A DNA stretch of 6,530 nt from Nitrospirota bacterium (lineage in GTDB: Bacteria > Nitrospirota > 9FT-COMBO-42-15 > HDB-SIOI813). The stretch is taken from contig JACRGZ010000177.1 in NCBI GenBank assembly GCA_016234155.1, positions 1 through 6,530 on the forward strand. Reading direction: 5' to 3'. This document shows, piece after piece, positions 1 through 6,183 of the stretch. The notes under the pieces were generated by a model that saw only the letters and a program-made list of their open reading frames with translations, did no database searches and was not told the DNA's origin. The position numbers and the translations under genes were made by a program. Position 1 is the stretch's first letter. Every line of letters starts with the position of its first letter.

Positions 1-1106
1 AGGAGGGCACACCCTTTCTTGTCACATCTCTTAGAAAAGATAGTCTCCTGGAGGCGGTTATGCAGCGACATCCTGTTTGGAAGACCTGTAAGGGGATCAT
101 GGGTCATCTGATATTCAAGTGTGGCAGCCTGTGTCATGGTTTCAGAATAGGCCTTCCGGAGCTGAATACGGCTGATCTGGTTATGTATGGCTATGGAGGC
201 CGTATTTGCAATGTATGTAAGTGTCTCCATATCTGTTTCTGTAAATGGCCTGTTGTCTCCTTTATTGGTAACATTGATTACACCAAGCGGAAACTCTCCG
301 GAGGCAAGTCCGGCATAGAGGATAGGGGCGCTGATAAAAGAGCCGGCATCAGAGCGGACGGCCCCATCAATATATGGAATTTCATCAATAGTCTTGGCTA
401 TAACCGCTCTTTTAGACTGGAAAACCTCTCCGGCGATACGATCACCGATTGGGATAACCGTGGACTGGATCACATCCTCATGCAATCCTTTTGCTGCCTT
501 GATTCGCAGCGCATTGTCTTCTATGATCATTATTGATATACGGCTGCACTTGAGGATATTTTCAGTGAAAAAGATGATATAATCGAGTGTCTTCTGGAAA
601 TCCTCGATTGTGTTCAGGATATTGGCAAAGGCGTACAGTTCGTTAATCAGTTTATTCTGATCCGCAATAGTCCGCTTCATCTGAAATCTCTGCAGCAAGT
701 GTTGGACGTTAAGAATCATGTCATTTTCGTCTTCTACGGGCTTTGTAAAATACTTGTCAAGAAGATTATTGTTAATGGCTGTAATTGCTGATTCCAGCCC
801 TGCATACCCGGTGAGAAGGACACGGACACTGTCGGGACAAATCTTTTGGGTCTCTGAAAGGAATTCTGTCCCTTTCATCTGGGGCATCTTCTGGTCACTC
901 ATTATCATCGCGACAGTCTCGCCTTCGGTTGTAATCTCCCTGATTGTCTGCAGGGCCTCTGCAGGATTGTCAATAAAGACGCACCTGTACCATGGCTTGA
1001 GGCCGTCCCACTGATTGTTATTGACCTTCTCAGGAAGGAGGAACTCCATGGACTTCAGGAAATTGTGGTCATCATCTACACATAGAATGTATTGTTCTTC
1101 AGTCAT
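1..1106 (-). CDS. REC-GAF-GGDEF response regulator, probable diguanylate cyclase, 3' end cut by window edge
   Basis: The frame is open from the ATG at 1106 to the left edge (368 complete codons). Residues 1-130 form a receiver domain: acidic pocket D11-D12-D13, phosphoacceptor D71 (SDQKMPQMKG), switch T99 (LLTGYA) and K122 (FTKP). Residues about 155-310 are a GAF domain (PIGDRIAGEVF, then APIL...PLGVINVTNK). A helical linker (308-335) leads into HDPLTGLPNR at 336-345, the canonical start of a GGDEF domain. The GG(D/E)EF active site lies beyond the edge, so cyclase activity and any EAL domain behind it cannot be judged. It is probably the phosphorylation partner of the kinase at 2814-4877 and sets c-di-GMP levels in the cytoplasm. 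The ATG has an AAGGA only 2 nt upstream, poorly spaced, so translation may depend on coupling to the frame ending at 1113. Confidence 0.93.
   Translation of the reverse strand, partial: MTEEQYILCVDDDHNFLKSMEFLLPEKVNNNQWDGLKPWYRCVFIDNPAEALQTIREITTEGETVAMIMSDQKMPQMKGTEFLSETQKICPDSVRVLLTGYAGLESAITAINNNLLDKYFTKPVEDENDMILNVQHLLQRFQMKRTIADQNKLINELYAFANILNTIEDFQKTLDYIIFFTENILKCSRISIMIIEDNALRIKAAKGLHEDVIQSTVIPIGDRIAGEVFQSKRAVIAKTIDEIPYIDGAVRSDAGSFISAPILYAGLASGEFPLGVINVTNKGDNRPFTETDMETLTYIANTASIAIHNQISRIQLRKAYSETMTQAATLEYQMTHDPLTGLPNRMSLHNRLQETIFSKRCDKKGCAL
873..903 (-). repeat. 31-bp repeat, parental copy inside the REC domain
   Basis: Exact 31-bp match to 2765-2795 in direct orientation. It encodes residues 69-78 of the response regulator (MSDQKMPQMK), including phosphoacceptor D71. 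Confidence 0.95.
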
Positions 1107-1110
1107 GATC

Positions 1111-1207
1111 CTTTATATAACCCCGCTTCCTGCTGCTGCTTCTGTTTCCGTGGAATAATCTATTTGCCGTTCAAGGACAATCTCCGGCGGCCTGTTTACA
1201 GGAAGTG
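1111..1207 (-). repeat. Duplicated kinase 3' end, left copy
   Basis: 97 bp matching 2812-2908 in direct orientation with one mismatch (T at 1196 versus C at 2897). It covers the last 31 sense codons of the kinase, the stop codon and 2 bp beyond. Homology stops at 1207/1208. The sequence beyond (A-rich, then TAAACATGTTTA) has no kinase counterpart. Confidence 0.97.
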
Positions 1208-1235
1208 TAAAAAAAAGATATCGAAGTTTAAACAT
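1113..1235 (-). CDS. 40-codon chimeric micro-ORF: new N-terminus fused to a copy of the kinase C-terminus
   Basis: The frame starts at ATG 1235 and stops at TAA 1115-1113. The first ten residues (MFKLRYLFFT) do not come from the kinase. Residues 11-40 repeat the last 30 residues of the kinase (LPV.RPPEIVLERQ to GSGVI) with one change, Asp to Asn at position 14. An AAGGAG lies 8 nt before the ATG. The stop is 6 nt before the response regulator ATG at 1106 and in the same frame, as presumably in the ancestral kinase-regulator junction. It lacks every kinase domain. It is either a remnant with a chance start or a leader-type ORF that now drives translation of the regulator by coupling. Expression is not shown. 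Confidence 0.45.
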   Translation of the reverse strand: MFKLRYLFFTLPVNRPPEIVLERQIDYSTETEAAAGSGVI

Positions 1236-1243
1236 GTTTATCT

Positions 1244-1249
1244 CTCCTT
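1244..1249 (-). promoter_or_regulatory. Strong ribosome binding site of the micro-ORF
   Basis: AAGGAG on the minus strand, 8 nt upstream of ATG 1235, inside a purine-rich AAAAAAGGAGAGA run. It is the best match and spacing in the window. It lies outside the duplicated kinase tail, so it came with the insert. Confidence 0.6.
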
Positions 1250-1341
1250 TTTTGTAACCTTAAACGCAATCTACTTTTTCGGCTAATAGAGGGGGTATCT
1301 TAAAGCGGATGAAATGGTAACATCAAAATGTAGCGAACTTA

Positions 1342-1368
1342 TTGACAGATATGCCCAAATAATATACT
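1342..1368 (+). promoter_or_regulatory. Probable bioA promoter, leaderless or near-leaderless
   Basis: A perfect TTGACA (-35) lies at 1342-1347 and TATACT (-10, 5 of 6) at 1363-1368. The 15-bp spacer is shorter than the usual 17. Transcription would start near 1375, about 7 nt before the bioA ATG at 1382. No Shine-Dalgarno is visible in 1350-1381. No BirA-type operator (TTGTAAACC and its inverted partner at about 15 bp) is present. Confidence 0.5.
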
Positions 1369-1381
1369 TTTTACATTCCTA

Positions 1382-2746
1382 ATGAACAAAAAGCTACAGA
1401 CACTGGAAGAAAAAGACAAGGAATACCTGTGGCATCCTTTTACACAGATGAAGGAGTGGGTGGCCGATACACCTCTTATCATAGAAAGGGGTGAAGGGTC
1501 ATACCTGATTGACACAGAAGGCAGGAGATATTTAGACGGTGTTTCATCTATATGGGTTAACATACATGGGCACAGAAAAAGGGCAATTGACAGGGCTATA
1601 ACAGAACAACTAAAAAATATAGCACATAGCACCCTCCTCGGTCTTTCAAATATCCCTTCGATATTACTGGCGGAAAAGCTGATCAAACTTGCACATGCCT
1701 CCGGCCTTCACACCCTTTCAAAGGTATTTTATTCTGATAATGGCTCTACGGCAGTAGAAGTGGGACTTAAAATGGCCTTCCACTACTGGCAGCTCAAAGG
1801 GGGCAGATGTAAGACGAGATTCCTGACCCTGATGAATGCATACCATGGGGATACGATAGGCTCTGTCAGTCTTGGCGGAATAGACCTTTTTCATAAGATA
1901 TACAAGCCCTTATTATTTGAAAGCCTAAAGGCCCCTTCTCCATATTGTTACAGATGCCCGCTTGACAGGAGGTTCCCCGCCTGCAAATTGGCCTGTGCCG
2001 AAGAGGTCGGAAAGATATTAAAGAGGCGCCGCCATGAGATAGCAGCAGTGGTAATTGAACCCCTTGTACAGGCGGCGGCAGGTATGATAGTCTCCCCGCC
2101 CGGTTATCTTGGAAGGATTAGTTCACTGTGCAAACAGTACAATGTCCTACTCGTAGTTGATGAGGTTGCCACGGGTTTTGGGAGAACAGGACGTATGTTT
2201 GCATCTGAACATGAGGGGGTGAACCCTGATATAATGGCGATTGCCAAAGGGATCACAGGCGGCTATCTGCCCCTTGCCGCTACTTTAGTAACGCAGGATA
2301 TATATGATGCCTTTCTCGGTGAATACAAAGAGTTTAAGACCTTTTTCCACGGGCATAGCTACACTGGAAACCCATTAGGCTGTGCCGCAGCGCTGGCTAA
2401 TATTGAGATATTTGAGAAGGAACGGGTGGGCGATAATATTAAGTTAAAAATCGCCCTTCTCGAGAGGCTGCTCACTCCGTTGAAAGGGCATCCCCATGCC
2501 GGGGATATAAGACAAAGGGGACTGATAGCAGGGATTGAACTTGTGGCGGATAAGGGGCTGAAGCTCCCCTATCCCCTGGAACAAAAGGTCGGCATCCGTG
2601 TCTGCATGGAGGCAAGGAAGATGGGGCTCCTGCTGAGGCCTATCGGCAATGTTATCATACTGATGCCGCCTCTGAGTATATCCAAGAGCGACTTAAAAAG
2701 GATGGTCACTATTGTTGCCAGTTGTATAGAAAAGGTGACAGGGTAA
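1382..2746 (+). CDS. bioA: BioA, 7,8-diaminopelargonic acid synthase (adenosylmethionine-8-amino-7-oxononanoate aminotransferase)
   Basis: A 454-residue fold-type I PLP aminotransferase of full family length. It converts 7-keto-8-aminopelargonate to 7,8-diaminopelargonate in cytoplasmic biotin synthesis. Visible features are the substrate-site WHPFTQM (W17), the PLP phosphate loop G121-S122 (DNGSTAVEVGLKMA), Y154-H155-G156, D260 (VVDEVATGFGRTG) bonding the PLP ring nitrogen, Schiff-base K289 (AIAKGITGGYLPLAA), the HGHSYTGNPLG loop (323-333), and R419 (LLRPIGN), the expected keto-acid-binding arginine. Cysteines 189, 192, 201 and 205 form CX2CX8CX3C. The HGHSYTGN loop resembles Bacillus-type enzymes, some of which use lysine rather than SAM as amino donor; that cannot be settled here. 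ATG 1382 is the first start after an in-frame TGA (1343-1345). No other bio gene is in the window. The flanking duplications suggest it entered the minus-strand operon secondarily. Confidence 0.95.
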   Translation: MNKKLQTLEEKDKEYLWHPFTQMKEWVADTPLIIERGEGSYLIDTEGRRYLDGVSSIWVNIHGHRKRAIDRAITEQLKNIAHSTLLGLSNIPSILLAEKLIKLAHASGLHTLSKVFYSDNGSTAVEVGLKMAFHYWQLKGGRCKTRFLTLMNAYHGDTIGSVSLGGIDLFHKIYKPLLFESLKAPSPYCYRCPLDRRFPACKLACAEEVGKILKRRRHEIAAVVIEPLVQAAAGMIVSPPGYLGRISSLCKQYNVLLVVDEVATGFGRTGRMFASEHEGVNPDIMAIAKGITGGYLPLAATLVTQDIYDAFLGEYKEFKTFFHGHSYTGNPLGCAAALANIEIFEKERVGDNIKLKIALLERLLTPLKGHPHAGDIRQRGLIAGIELVADKGLKLPYPLEQKVGIRVCMEARKMGLLLRPIGNVIILMPPLSISKSDLKRMVTIVASCIEKVTG

Positions 2747-2764
2747 AAAATCCTTGAAATTCAA

Positions 2765-2812
2765 TTTCATCTGGGGCATCTTCTGGTCACTCATTTTATT
2801 TATTGTCTTCAC
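2765..2812 (-). pseudogene. Internally deleted remnant of the response regulator 5' end
   Basis: 2765-2795 is an exact copy of 873-903 (REC codons 69-78). The sequence between it and the kinase stop (2796-2812) resembles the response regulator start region with gaps: TATTGTCTTCACTTTATA here against TATTGTTCTTCAGTCATGATCCTTTATA at 1088-1115. The ATG and about 180 bp of REC coding sequence are missing. A chance frame (GTG 2812 or ATG 2794 to TAA 2693) runs through it into the antisense of bioA and encodes no recognisable domain. No rho-independent terminator is seen in this 67-bp gap between the convergent bioA and kinase genes. Confidence 0.8.
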
Positions 2813-2908
2813 TTTATATAACCCCGCTTCCTGCTGCTGCTTCTGTTTCCGTGGAATAATCTATTTGCCGTTCAAGGACAATCTCCGGCGGCCTGTCTAC
2901 AGGAAGTG
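2812..2908 (-). repeat. Duplicated kinase 3' end, right (parental) copy
   Basis: This is the copy inside the intact kinase gene. It is the partner of 1111-1207 at an offset of 1701 bp. The encoded tail (PPEIVLERQ...GSGVI) lies after the ATPase domain and is not part of the catalytic core. Confidence 0.97.
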
Positions 2909-4877
2909 AAATTTCAAACTGTGTATGCCCCCGCCGGCTTTCCACCCTGGCAGTTCCATTATGTTTCTTTAGAATACCAGTGACAATGGAAAGTCCGAGA
3001 CCTGTCCCTTTACCTATATCTTTGGTCGTGAAGAACGGATCAAATATCTTGTCTTTTTTATCATCCGGTATACCAATGCCATTATCGGTAATGGTAACCA
3101 CAACATAATCATTTACCTTATTGGTACTGATAAAAATCTCCCCCTGATAATCTGCCCCCATTTCCTCAATTGCGTCACACGCATTATTAAGGAAATTTGT
3201 CCATAACTGATGTATCTCGCTGGTGCACATAATCTCAGGAAGGTCTTGAGCAAATTCAGTTGTAACAGTAATCCCATGCCTCAGCCTGCTCCTTAGTAGA
3301 ATAAGGGCAGTCTGAATGGACTCATTGATCTGGGCTGCCTCAACCTTGTCCCTGTCAGTATAGGCATAATACTTGAGGGCACGGACTATCTCTGCAATCT
3401 TCTGTGAGCTTGCATTTGAGATATTTGCGGCCTGCACTATACTCCCGAATGACTCAAAGAGGGCAAAAAATGATGGTATCCTCAGACAGTCTATATACAT
3501 CAAAATCTTTTCTCTATCAGTAAAGTTCAGCTTTACCAGGGCAGTTACCATATTCTTGTAGTTGTCTATCCCATGTTCCCTGAGAAGGGTCTCAATTACC
3601 CGGATCTCTTTAAAAGAGGGGGACTGGACGGGCATATTAGATACCGTGTATATATCCTCCAGACATGCCGTCATTTTATCTGCAAGAGAATCCGGTTCCT
3701 TTTTGAAGTCTTTTAATATAGCTGGAAGGATGATAACTTTTTGTTCAAGGTTTCTCGTTACATTATGGATTGCCCCTATGGGTGAGTTGATTTCGTGGGC
3801 AATCCCTGCTATGAGTATACCAAGTGACGCCATTTTTTCATTAAGGACAAGCTGAGTCTGTGCGCTTTTAAGATCATCATAGGTCTTCTGTAATTGGGCT
3901 GTAGCCTCCTGGACCCGATCCTCCAGGTGCCTGTTATAGTTCTCGATTTCCTGTCTTGATTTCATGAGATCGGAAATCATATGGTTGAATGACTGGGCCA
4001 GGTGCCCAATCTCGTCATTGGTCACTGCCATTATACGTACAGAAAGATCCCCACTCTGTACCTTCATCATAGAGTCGACCATTTGACGTACCGGGATGGA
4101 AATGGAACGGGAAAGAGAGAGCGAGAGGGCGGAGGCGACTATAATTGCTATTACTGAGATGATAGCGATCTGATACTGCATGTTCTGGACGGCGGCATAG
4201 GAGTTGCTTTTCAAATCCAGAATATCGGAGGCCTTTGTTATAGAAAGGGTCCCGATCATGATGACAGTCACCAGTAAGATCAACGTATATGACCACAACA
4301 TCCTCATCTGGATACTAACCCTTCTGGTCAACTTAAAATCAAGGGGGATGTCGTTCTGGATCAGTAATTTGTAAATAGGCTGCATGCACCTCTCGATAAT
4401 GAAAAAGAAAAAGGTAATGGTAACAGAAATCCCAACAATTCCGGCAATAGTGATATGGACAAGATTGTTTGCTTCCACATCAAAGAAGATCCAGAGATAG
4501 AGGAGGACAGGGACAAGGACCGTCAGATGGTCGAAGCCGACTTCAATTAAATGGTGCCTCAGGGTGAAGACAACTGCTTCTTTTCCGGCCTTCCGGGCCG
4601 ATTCCTGGTCTATAGATTTACCGTCAAAAATCAGGCCGATGACCTTCCTCAGGTTCTTTGTTTCTTCCTGGGCAATCAATACCGTATTGACCACACAGAG
4701 AGTAACGGTTACCGAAGCGATTAAATAGAAGTGAAAAATTTGTTCATTATTTAGACTAACAGTGAGATACACATAGTAGACTACCAGAGAGGCTCCGATG
4801 ACACCCAGAAATCTGGTCATGGCCATAAACCAGACAATATAGCCGGATTTGTATTTTGTGAGGAACCTTTCAAGCAT
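2814..4877 (-). CDS. Six-helix membrane sensor histidine kinase with HAMP and a split dimerisation domain
   Basis: Numbered from ATG 4877 (687 residues). Hydrophobic segments at about 14-38, 48-69, 116-133, 140-161, 195-214 and 236-257 suggest six membrane helices and no large periplasmic domain. HAMP spans about 254-307 (P262, DEIG at 288-291), then a coiled coil to 350. The phosphoacceptor is H361 (GIAHEINSPIGAI). Instead of turning back at once, the DHp domain carries a helical insert of about 120 residues (372-490) before QKIAEIVRALKYYAY. The ATPase domain has the N box (N565), G1 D598-NGIGIP, the F box FDPFFTTK (612-619) and G2 GTGLGL (624-629). All catalytic residues are present. ATG 4877 overlaps the upstream reductase gene by 8 bp (ATGCTTGA) with AGGGGG 9 nt before it. 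ATG 4931, with AGGGAG at 6 nt, would add 18 residues and is a real alternative. The signal sensed is unknown; the likely partner is the regulator at 1-1106. Confidence 0.93.
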   Translation of the reverse strand: MLERFLTKYKSGYIVWFMAMTRFLGVIGASLVVYYVYLTVSLNNEQIFHFYLIASVTVTLCVVNTVLIAQEETKNLRKVIGLIFDGKSIDQESARKAGKEAVVFTLRHHLIEVGFDHLTVLVPVLLYLWIFFDVEANNLVHITIAGIVGISVTITFFFFIIERCMQPIYKLLIQNDIPLDFKLTRRVSIQMRMLWSYTLILLVTVIMIGTLSITKASDILDLKSNSYAAVQNMQYQIAIISVIAIIVASALSLSLSRSISIPVRQMVDSMMKVQSGDLSVRIMAVTNDEIGHLAQSFNHMISDLMKSRQEIENYNRHLEDRVQEATAQLQKTYDDLKSAQTQLVLNEKMASLGILIAGIAHEINSPIGAIHNVTRNLEQKVIILPAILKDFKKEPDSLADKMTACLEDIYTVSNMPVQSPSFKEIRVIETLLREHGIDNYKNMVTALVKLNFTDREKILMYIDCLRIPSFFALFESFGSIVQAANISNASSQKIAEIVRALKYYAYTDRDKVEAAQINESIQTALILLRSRLRHGITVTTEFAQDLPEIMCTSEIHQLWTNFLNNACDAIEEMGADYQGEIFISTNKVNDYVVVTITDNGIGIPDDKKDKIFDPFFTTKDIGKGTGLGLSIVTGILKKHNGTARVESRRGHTQFEISLPVDRPPEIVLERQIDYSTETEAAAGSGVI

Positions 4878-6165
4878 TAGAATTGACCCCCTTCTGCCGA
4901 AGAGACCCCAACCCCCCAGCCTCAGGTTCATTATGGTCTCCCTTTTCTGTCCGGGAATTCACGATCCTGAGACTTTTACCGTAATGGAAGAAGAAATGGT
5001 AGAATGCAAGAAATGCAATCTTGAGTTTCTGCTTATGTAATGCCCTCTTACCACCATAGCTCTCTGCGAGAAGGGTTTGAACGACACGACTGTTCCACAG
5101 AAAAGAAAGCCAGAATCTCCACCGGGGACCGTAAAAAAGCCACGACATGAAACGATACATCTCCTGCTCTTTCCCCAGTCGTTGCTTGAAGATCTCTGAT
5201 CTATATGAAGCAAAAGAAAAGTCGTGGTCTTCAAAAGCCCGGACAATTGCCTCTGCCGCTATCTTGCCGTATTCCAGGGATTGAGATATCCCTTCTCCGA
5301 AACAGGGATCAATCCCTGCTGCATCACCTACAAGCAGCATATTCTGGATTGCGAAGACATCATTCGGGCTGAATGGCCGCTCTGGATGTCCTTTGAGTCT
5401 GTACTGAGAGAGATCAATCCCTCGTTTTTTGAGTGCATCGCTGAAGACTGCCTTAAGGTCTACCCTGGTCTTTCTCTCCAGGTTGCTGTCCATAATTCCA
5501 ATATTCAGGAAGGGTTTGCCGTCGATGTAGCATGGAAGTTCCCAGATGTATCCCTTCATCCCCTTAGAGACCAGGGAGAGGTCGACCAGGCCGACATACT
5601 GCTGGAACTGGATTGATTGTTGTGAGTCGGCAGGGATATCTATTTCAAATAGCCGTGCAAGGCTGTTACGTTTCACGAATCCTTCGACATTTCGCAGCAT
5701 GGAATATACCCCGTCAGCCCCGACGACTACCCTGGCCCTGTAAGTCTCCCTGGCCGTTGTAACAATGACGCCATCTCCGCACCGCTCAACCTTAATGGCC
5801 GGTTCTCGCTCATTCAGGGAAATCTTCTTTTTTCTCACCTCGTCAGCCAGCATAGAATCAAACTGGCTTCTCCTGACAATCTTATTGAAGCAACCTTGAG
5901 GAAGATCAATGGTTCCATGGCCATTGTTCAGCCGGAGGTGATTGATCGGCACGAATGGTATTGAGAGTTCAATACCCAGTTCTTCGAGCAACATTTCTGT
6001 ATTTCCTGACAGCCCCCCGCCACAGATCTTTTCTCTGGGATGTACAGCCTTTTCGAGGAGGAGGGTTTCACGGGCGAGATTGGGATTCTGTCTGTACAGA
6101 TTCAGCGCTGTGGCTACGCCGGCAGGTCCAGACCCGATAATAATAATGGAAAACTTATCGATCAT
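4870..6165 (-). CDS. Geranylgeranyl-reductase-family FAD-dependent oxidoreductase
   Basis: A 431-residue flavoprotein of the p-hydroxybenzoate-hydroxylase fold. The N-terminal dinucleotide motif is GSGPAG (11-16), with the ribose-binding acid E38 at the end of the second strand. KICGGGLSG (46-54) is the hallmark of geranylgeranyl reductases. RRSQFD (98-103) and GADG (149-152) follow, then GYIWELP (205-211), GDAAG (280-284) and GEGIS (290-294) of the FAD site. The aromatic C-terminus (337-358 and 383-395) suggests attachment to the membrane. Family members saturate double bonds in prenyl chains of lipids, quinones or chlorophyll; the substrate here is unknown. ATG 6165 has AGGAAG 10 nt upstream. 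The gene begins 18 nt after the terpenoid-synthase-like gene and overlaps the kinase gene, so the three are probably one operon. A halogenase or monooxygenase role is less likely given CGGGLSG. Confidence 0.9.
   Translation of the reverse strand: MIDKFSIIIIGSGPAGVATALNLYRQNPNLARETLLLEKAVHPREKICGGGLSGNTEMLLEELGIELSIPFVPINHLRLNNGHGTIDLPQGCFNKIVRRSQFDSMLADEVRKKKISLNEREPAIKVERCGDGVIVTTARETYRARVVVGADGVYSMLRNVEGFVKRNSLARLFEIDIPADSQQSIQFQQYVGLVDLSLVSKGMKGYIWELPCYIDGKPFLNIGIMDSNLERKTRVDLKAVFSDALKKRGIDLSQYRLKGHPERPFSPNDVFAIQNMLLVGDAAGIDPCFGEGISQSLEYGKIAAEAIVRAFEDHDFSFASYRSEIFKQRLGKEQEMYRFMSWLFYGPRWRFWLSFLWNSRVVQTLLAESYGGKRALHKQKLKIAFLAFYHFFFHYGKSLRIVNSRTEKGDHNEPEAGGLGSLRQKGVNSNA
4887..4893 (-). promoter_or_regulatory. 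Ribosome binding site supporting the kinase start at 4877
   Basis: AAGGGGG on the minus strand, 9 nt before ATG 4877, inside the last codons of the reductase gene. This ATG overlaps the reductase stop (TGA 4872-4870), the usual geometry of translational coupling, and decides in favour of 4877 over 4931. Confidence 0.45.
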
Positions 6166-6183
6166 TGAAAGATAACTTCCTCT

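Larger units (their letters stand above)
1236..1381. other. Divergent intergenic region between the micro-ORF and bioA
   Basis: No gene is seen here. It holds the micro-ORF RBS, the bioA promoter and two weak minus-strand promoter candidates. One has TTGATG (1326-1321) and TAAGAT (1302-1297) with an 18-bp spacer. The other has TTGTTC (1389-1384, inside bioA) and TATATT (1366-1361) with a 17-bp spacer, the latter using the same AT-rich box as bioA read in reverse. Either could serve the micro-ORF and response regulator. A 12-bp perfect palindrome, TAAACATGTTTA (1229-1240), overlaps the micro-ORF start at the left border. Confidence 0.3.

Noticed and set aside
60..536. 158-codon plus-strand ORF
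   Set aside because: It lies antisense to the GAF and GGDEF-start coding sequence of the response regulator, which has clear domain motifs. The plus-strand translation resembles no family and has no RBS context of note.
718..1014. 98-codon plus-strand ORF
   Set aside because: Antisense of the REC domain, whose D11-D13, D71, T99 and K122 show which strand is coding.
1092..1286. 64-codon plus-strand ORF between the regulator and bioA
   Set aside because: It runs antisense through the duplicated kinase tail and micro-ORF. Homology to the kinase C-terminus identifies the minus strand as the source frame.
1252..1322. TTGTAACC (1252-1259) and GGTAACA (1316-1322) as a BirA operator
   Set aside because: The half-sites are about 56 bp apart rather than about 15, and both deviate from TTGTAAACC.
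1339..1686. 115-codon minus-strand ORF
   Set aside because: Antisense shadow of the BioA N-terminus; no recognisable protein.
1208..2764. bioA segment as a transposon or IS cargo
   Set aside because: No transposase, no terminal inverted repeats at 1208 or 2764, and the flanking duplication is far longer than any IS target duplication.
2755..2769. Inverted repeat TGAAAT-TCA-ATTTCA after bioA as a terminator
   Set aside because: The 6-bp stem is AT-rich and has no following T-run on either strand, too weak for rho-independent termination.
3373..3855. Two adjacent plus-strand ORFs (62 and 97 codons)
   Set aside because: Shadows of the kinase DHp and insert coding sequence on the other strand.
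5224..5743. Plus-strand ORFs of 130 and 65 codons
   Set aside because: Antisense to the FAD oxidoreductase, whose FAD motifs fix the coding strand.
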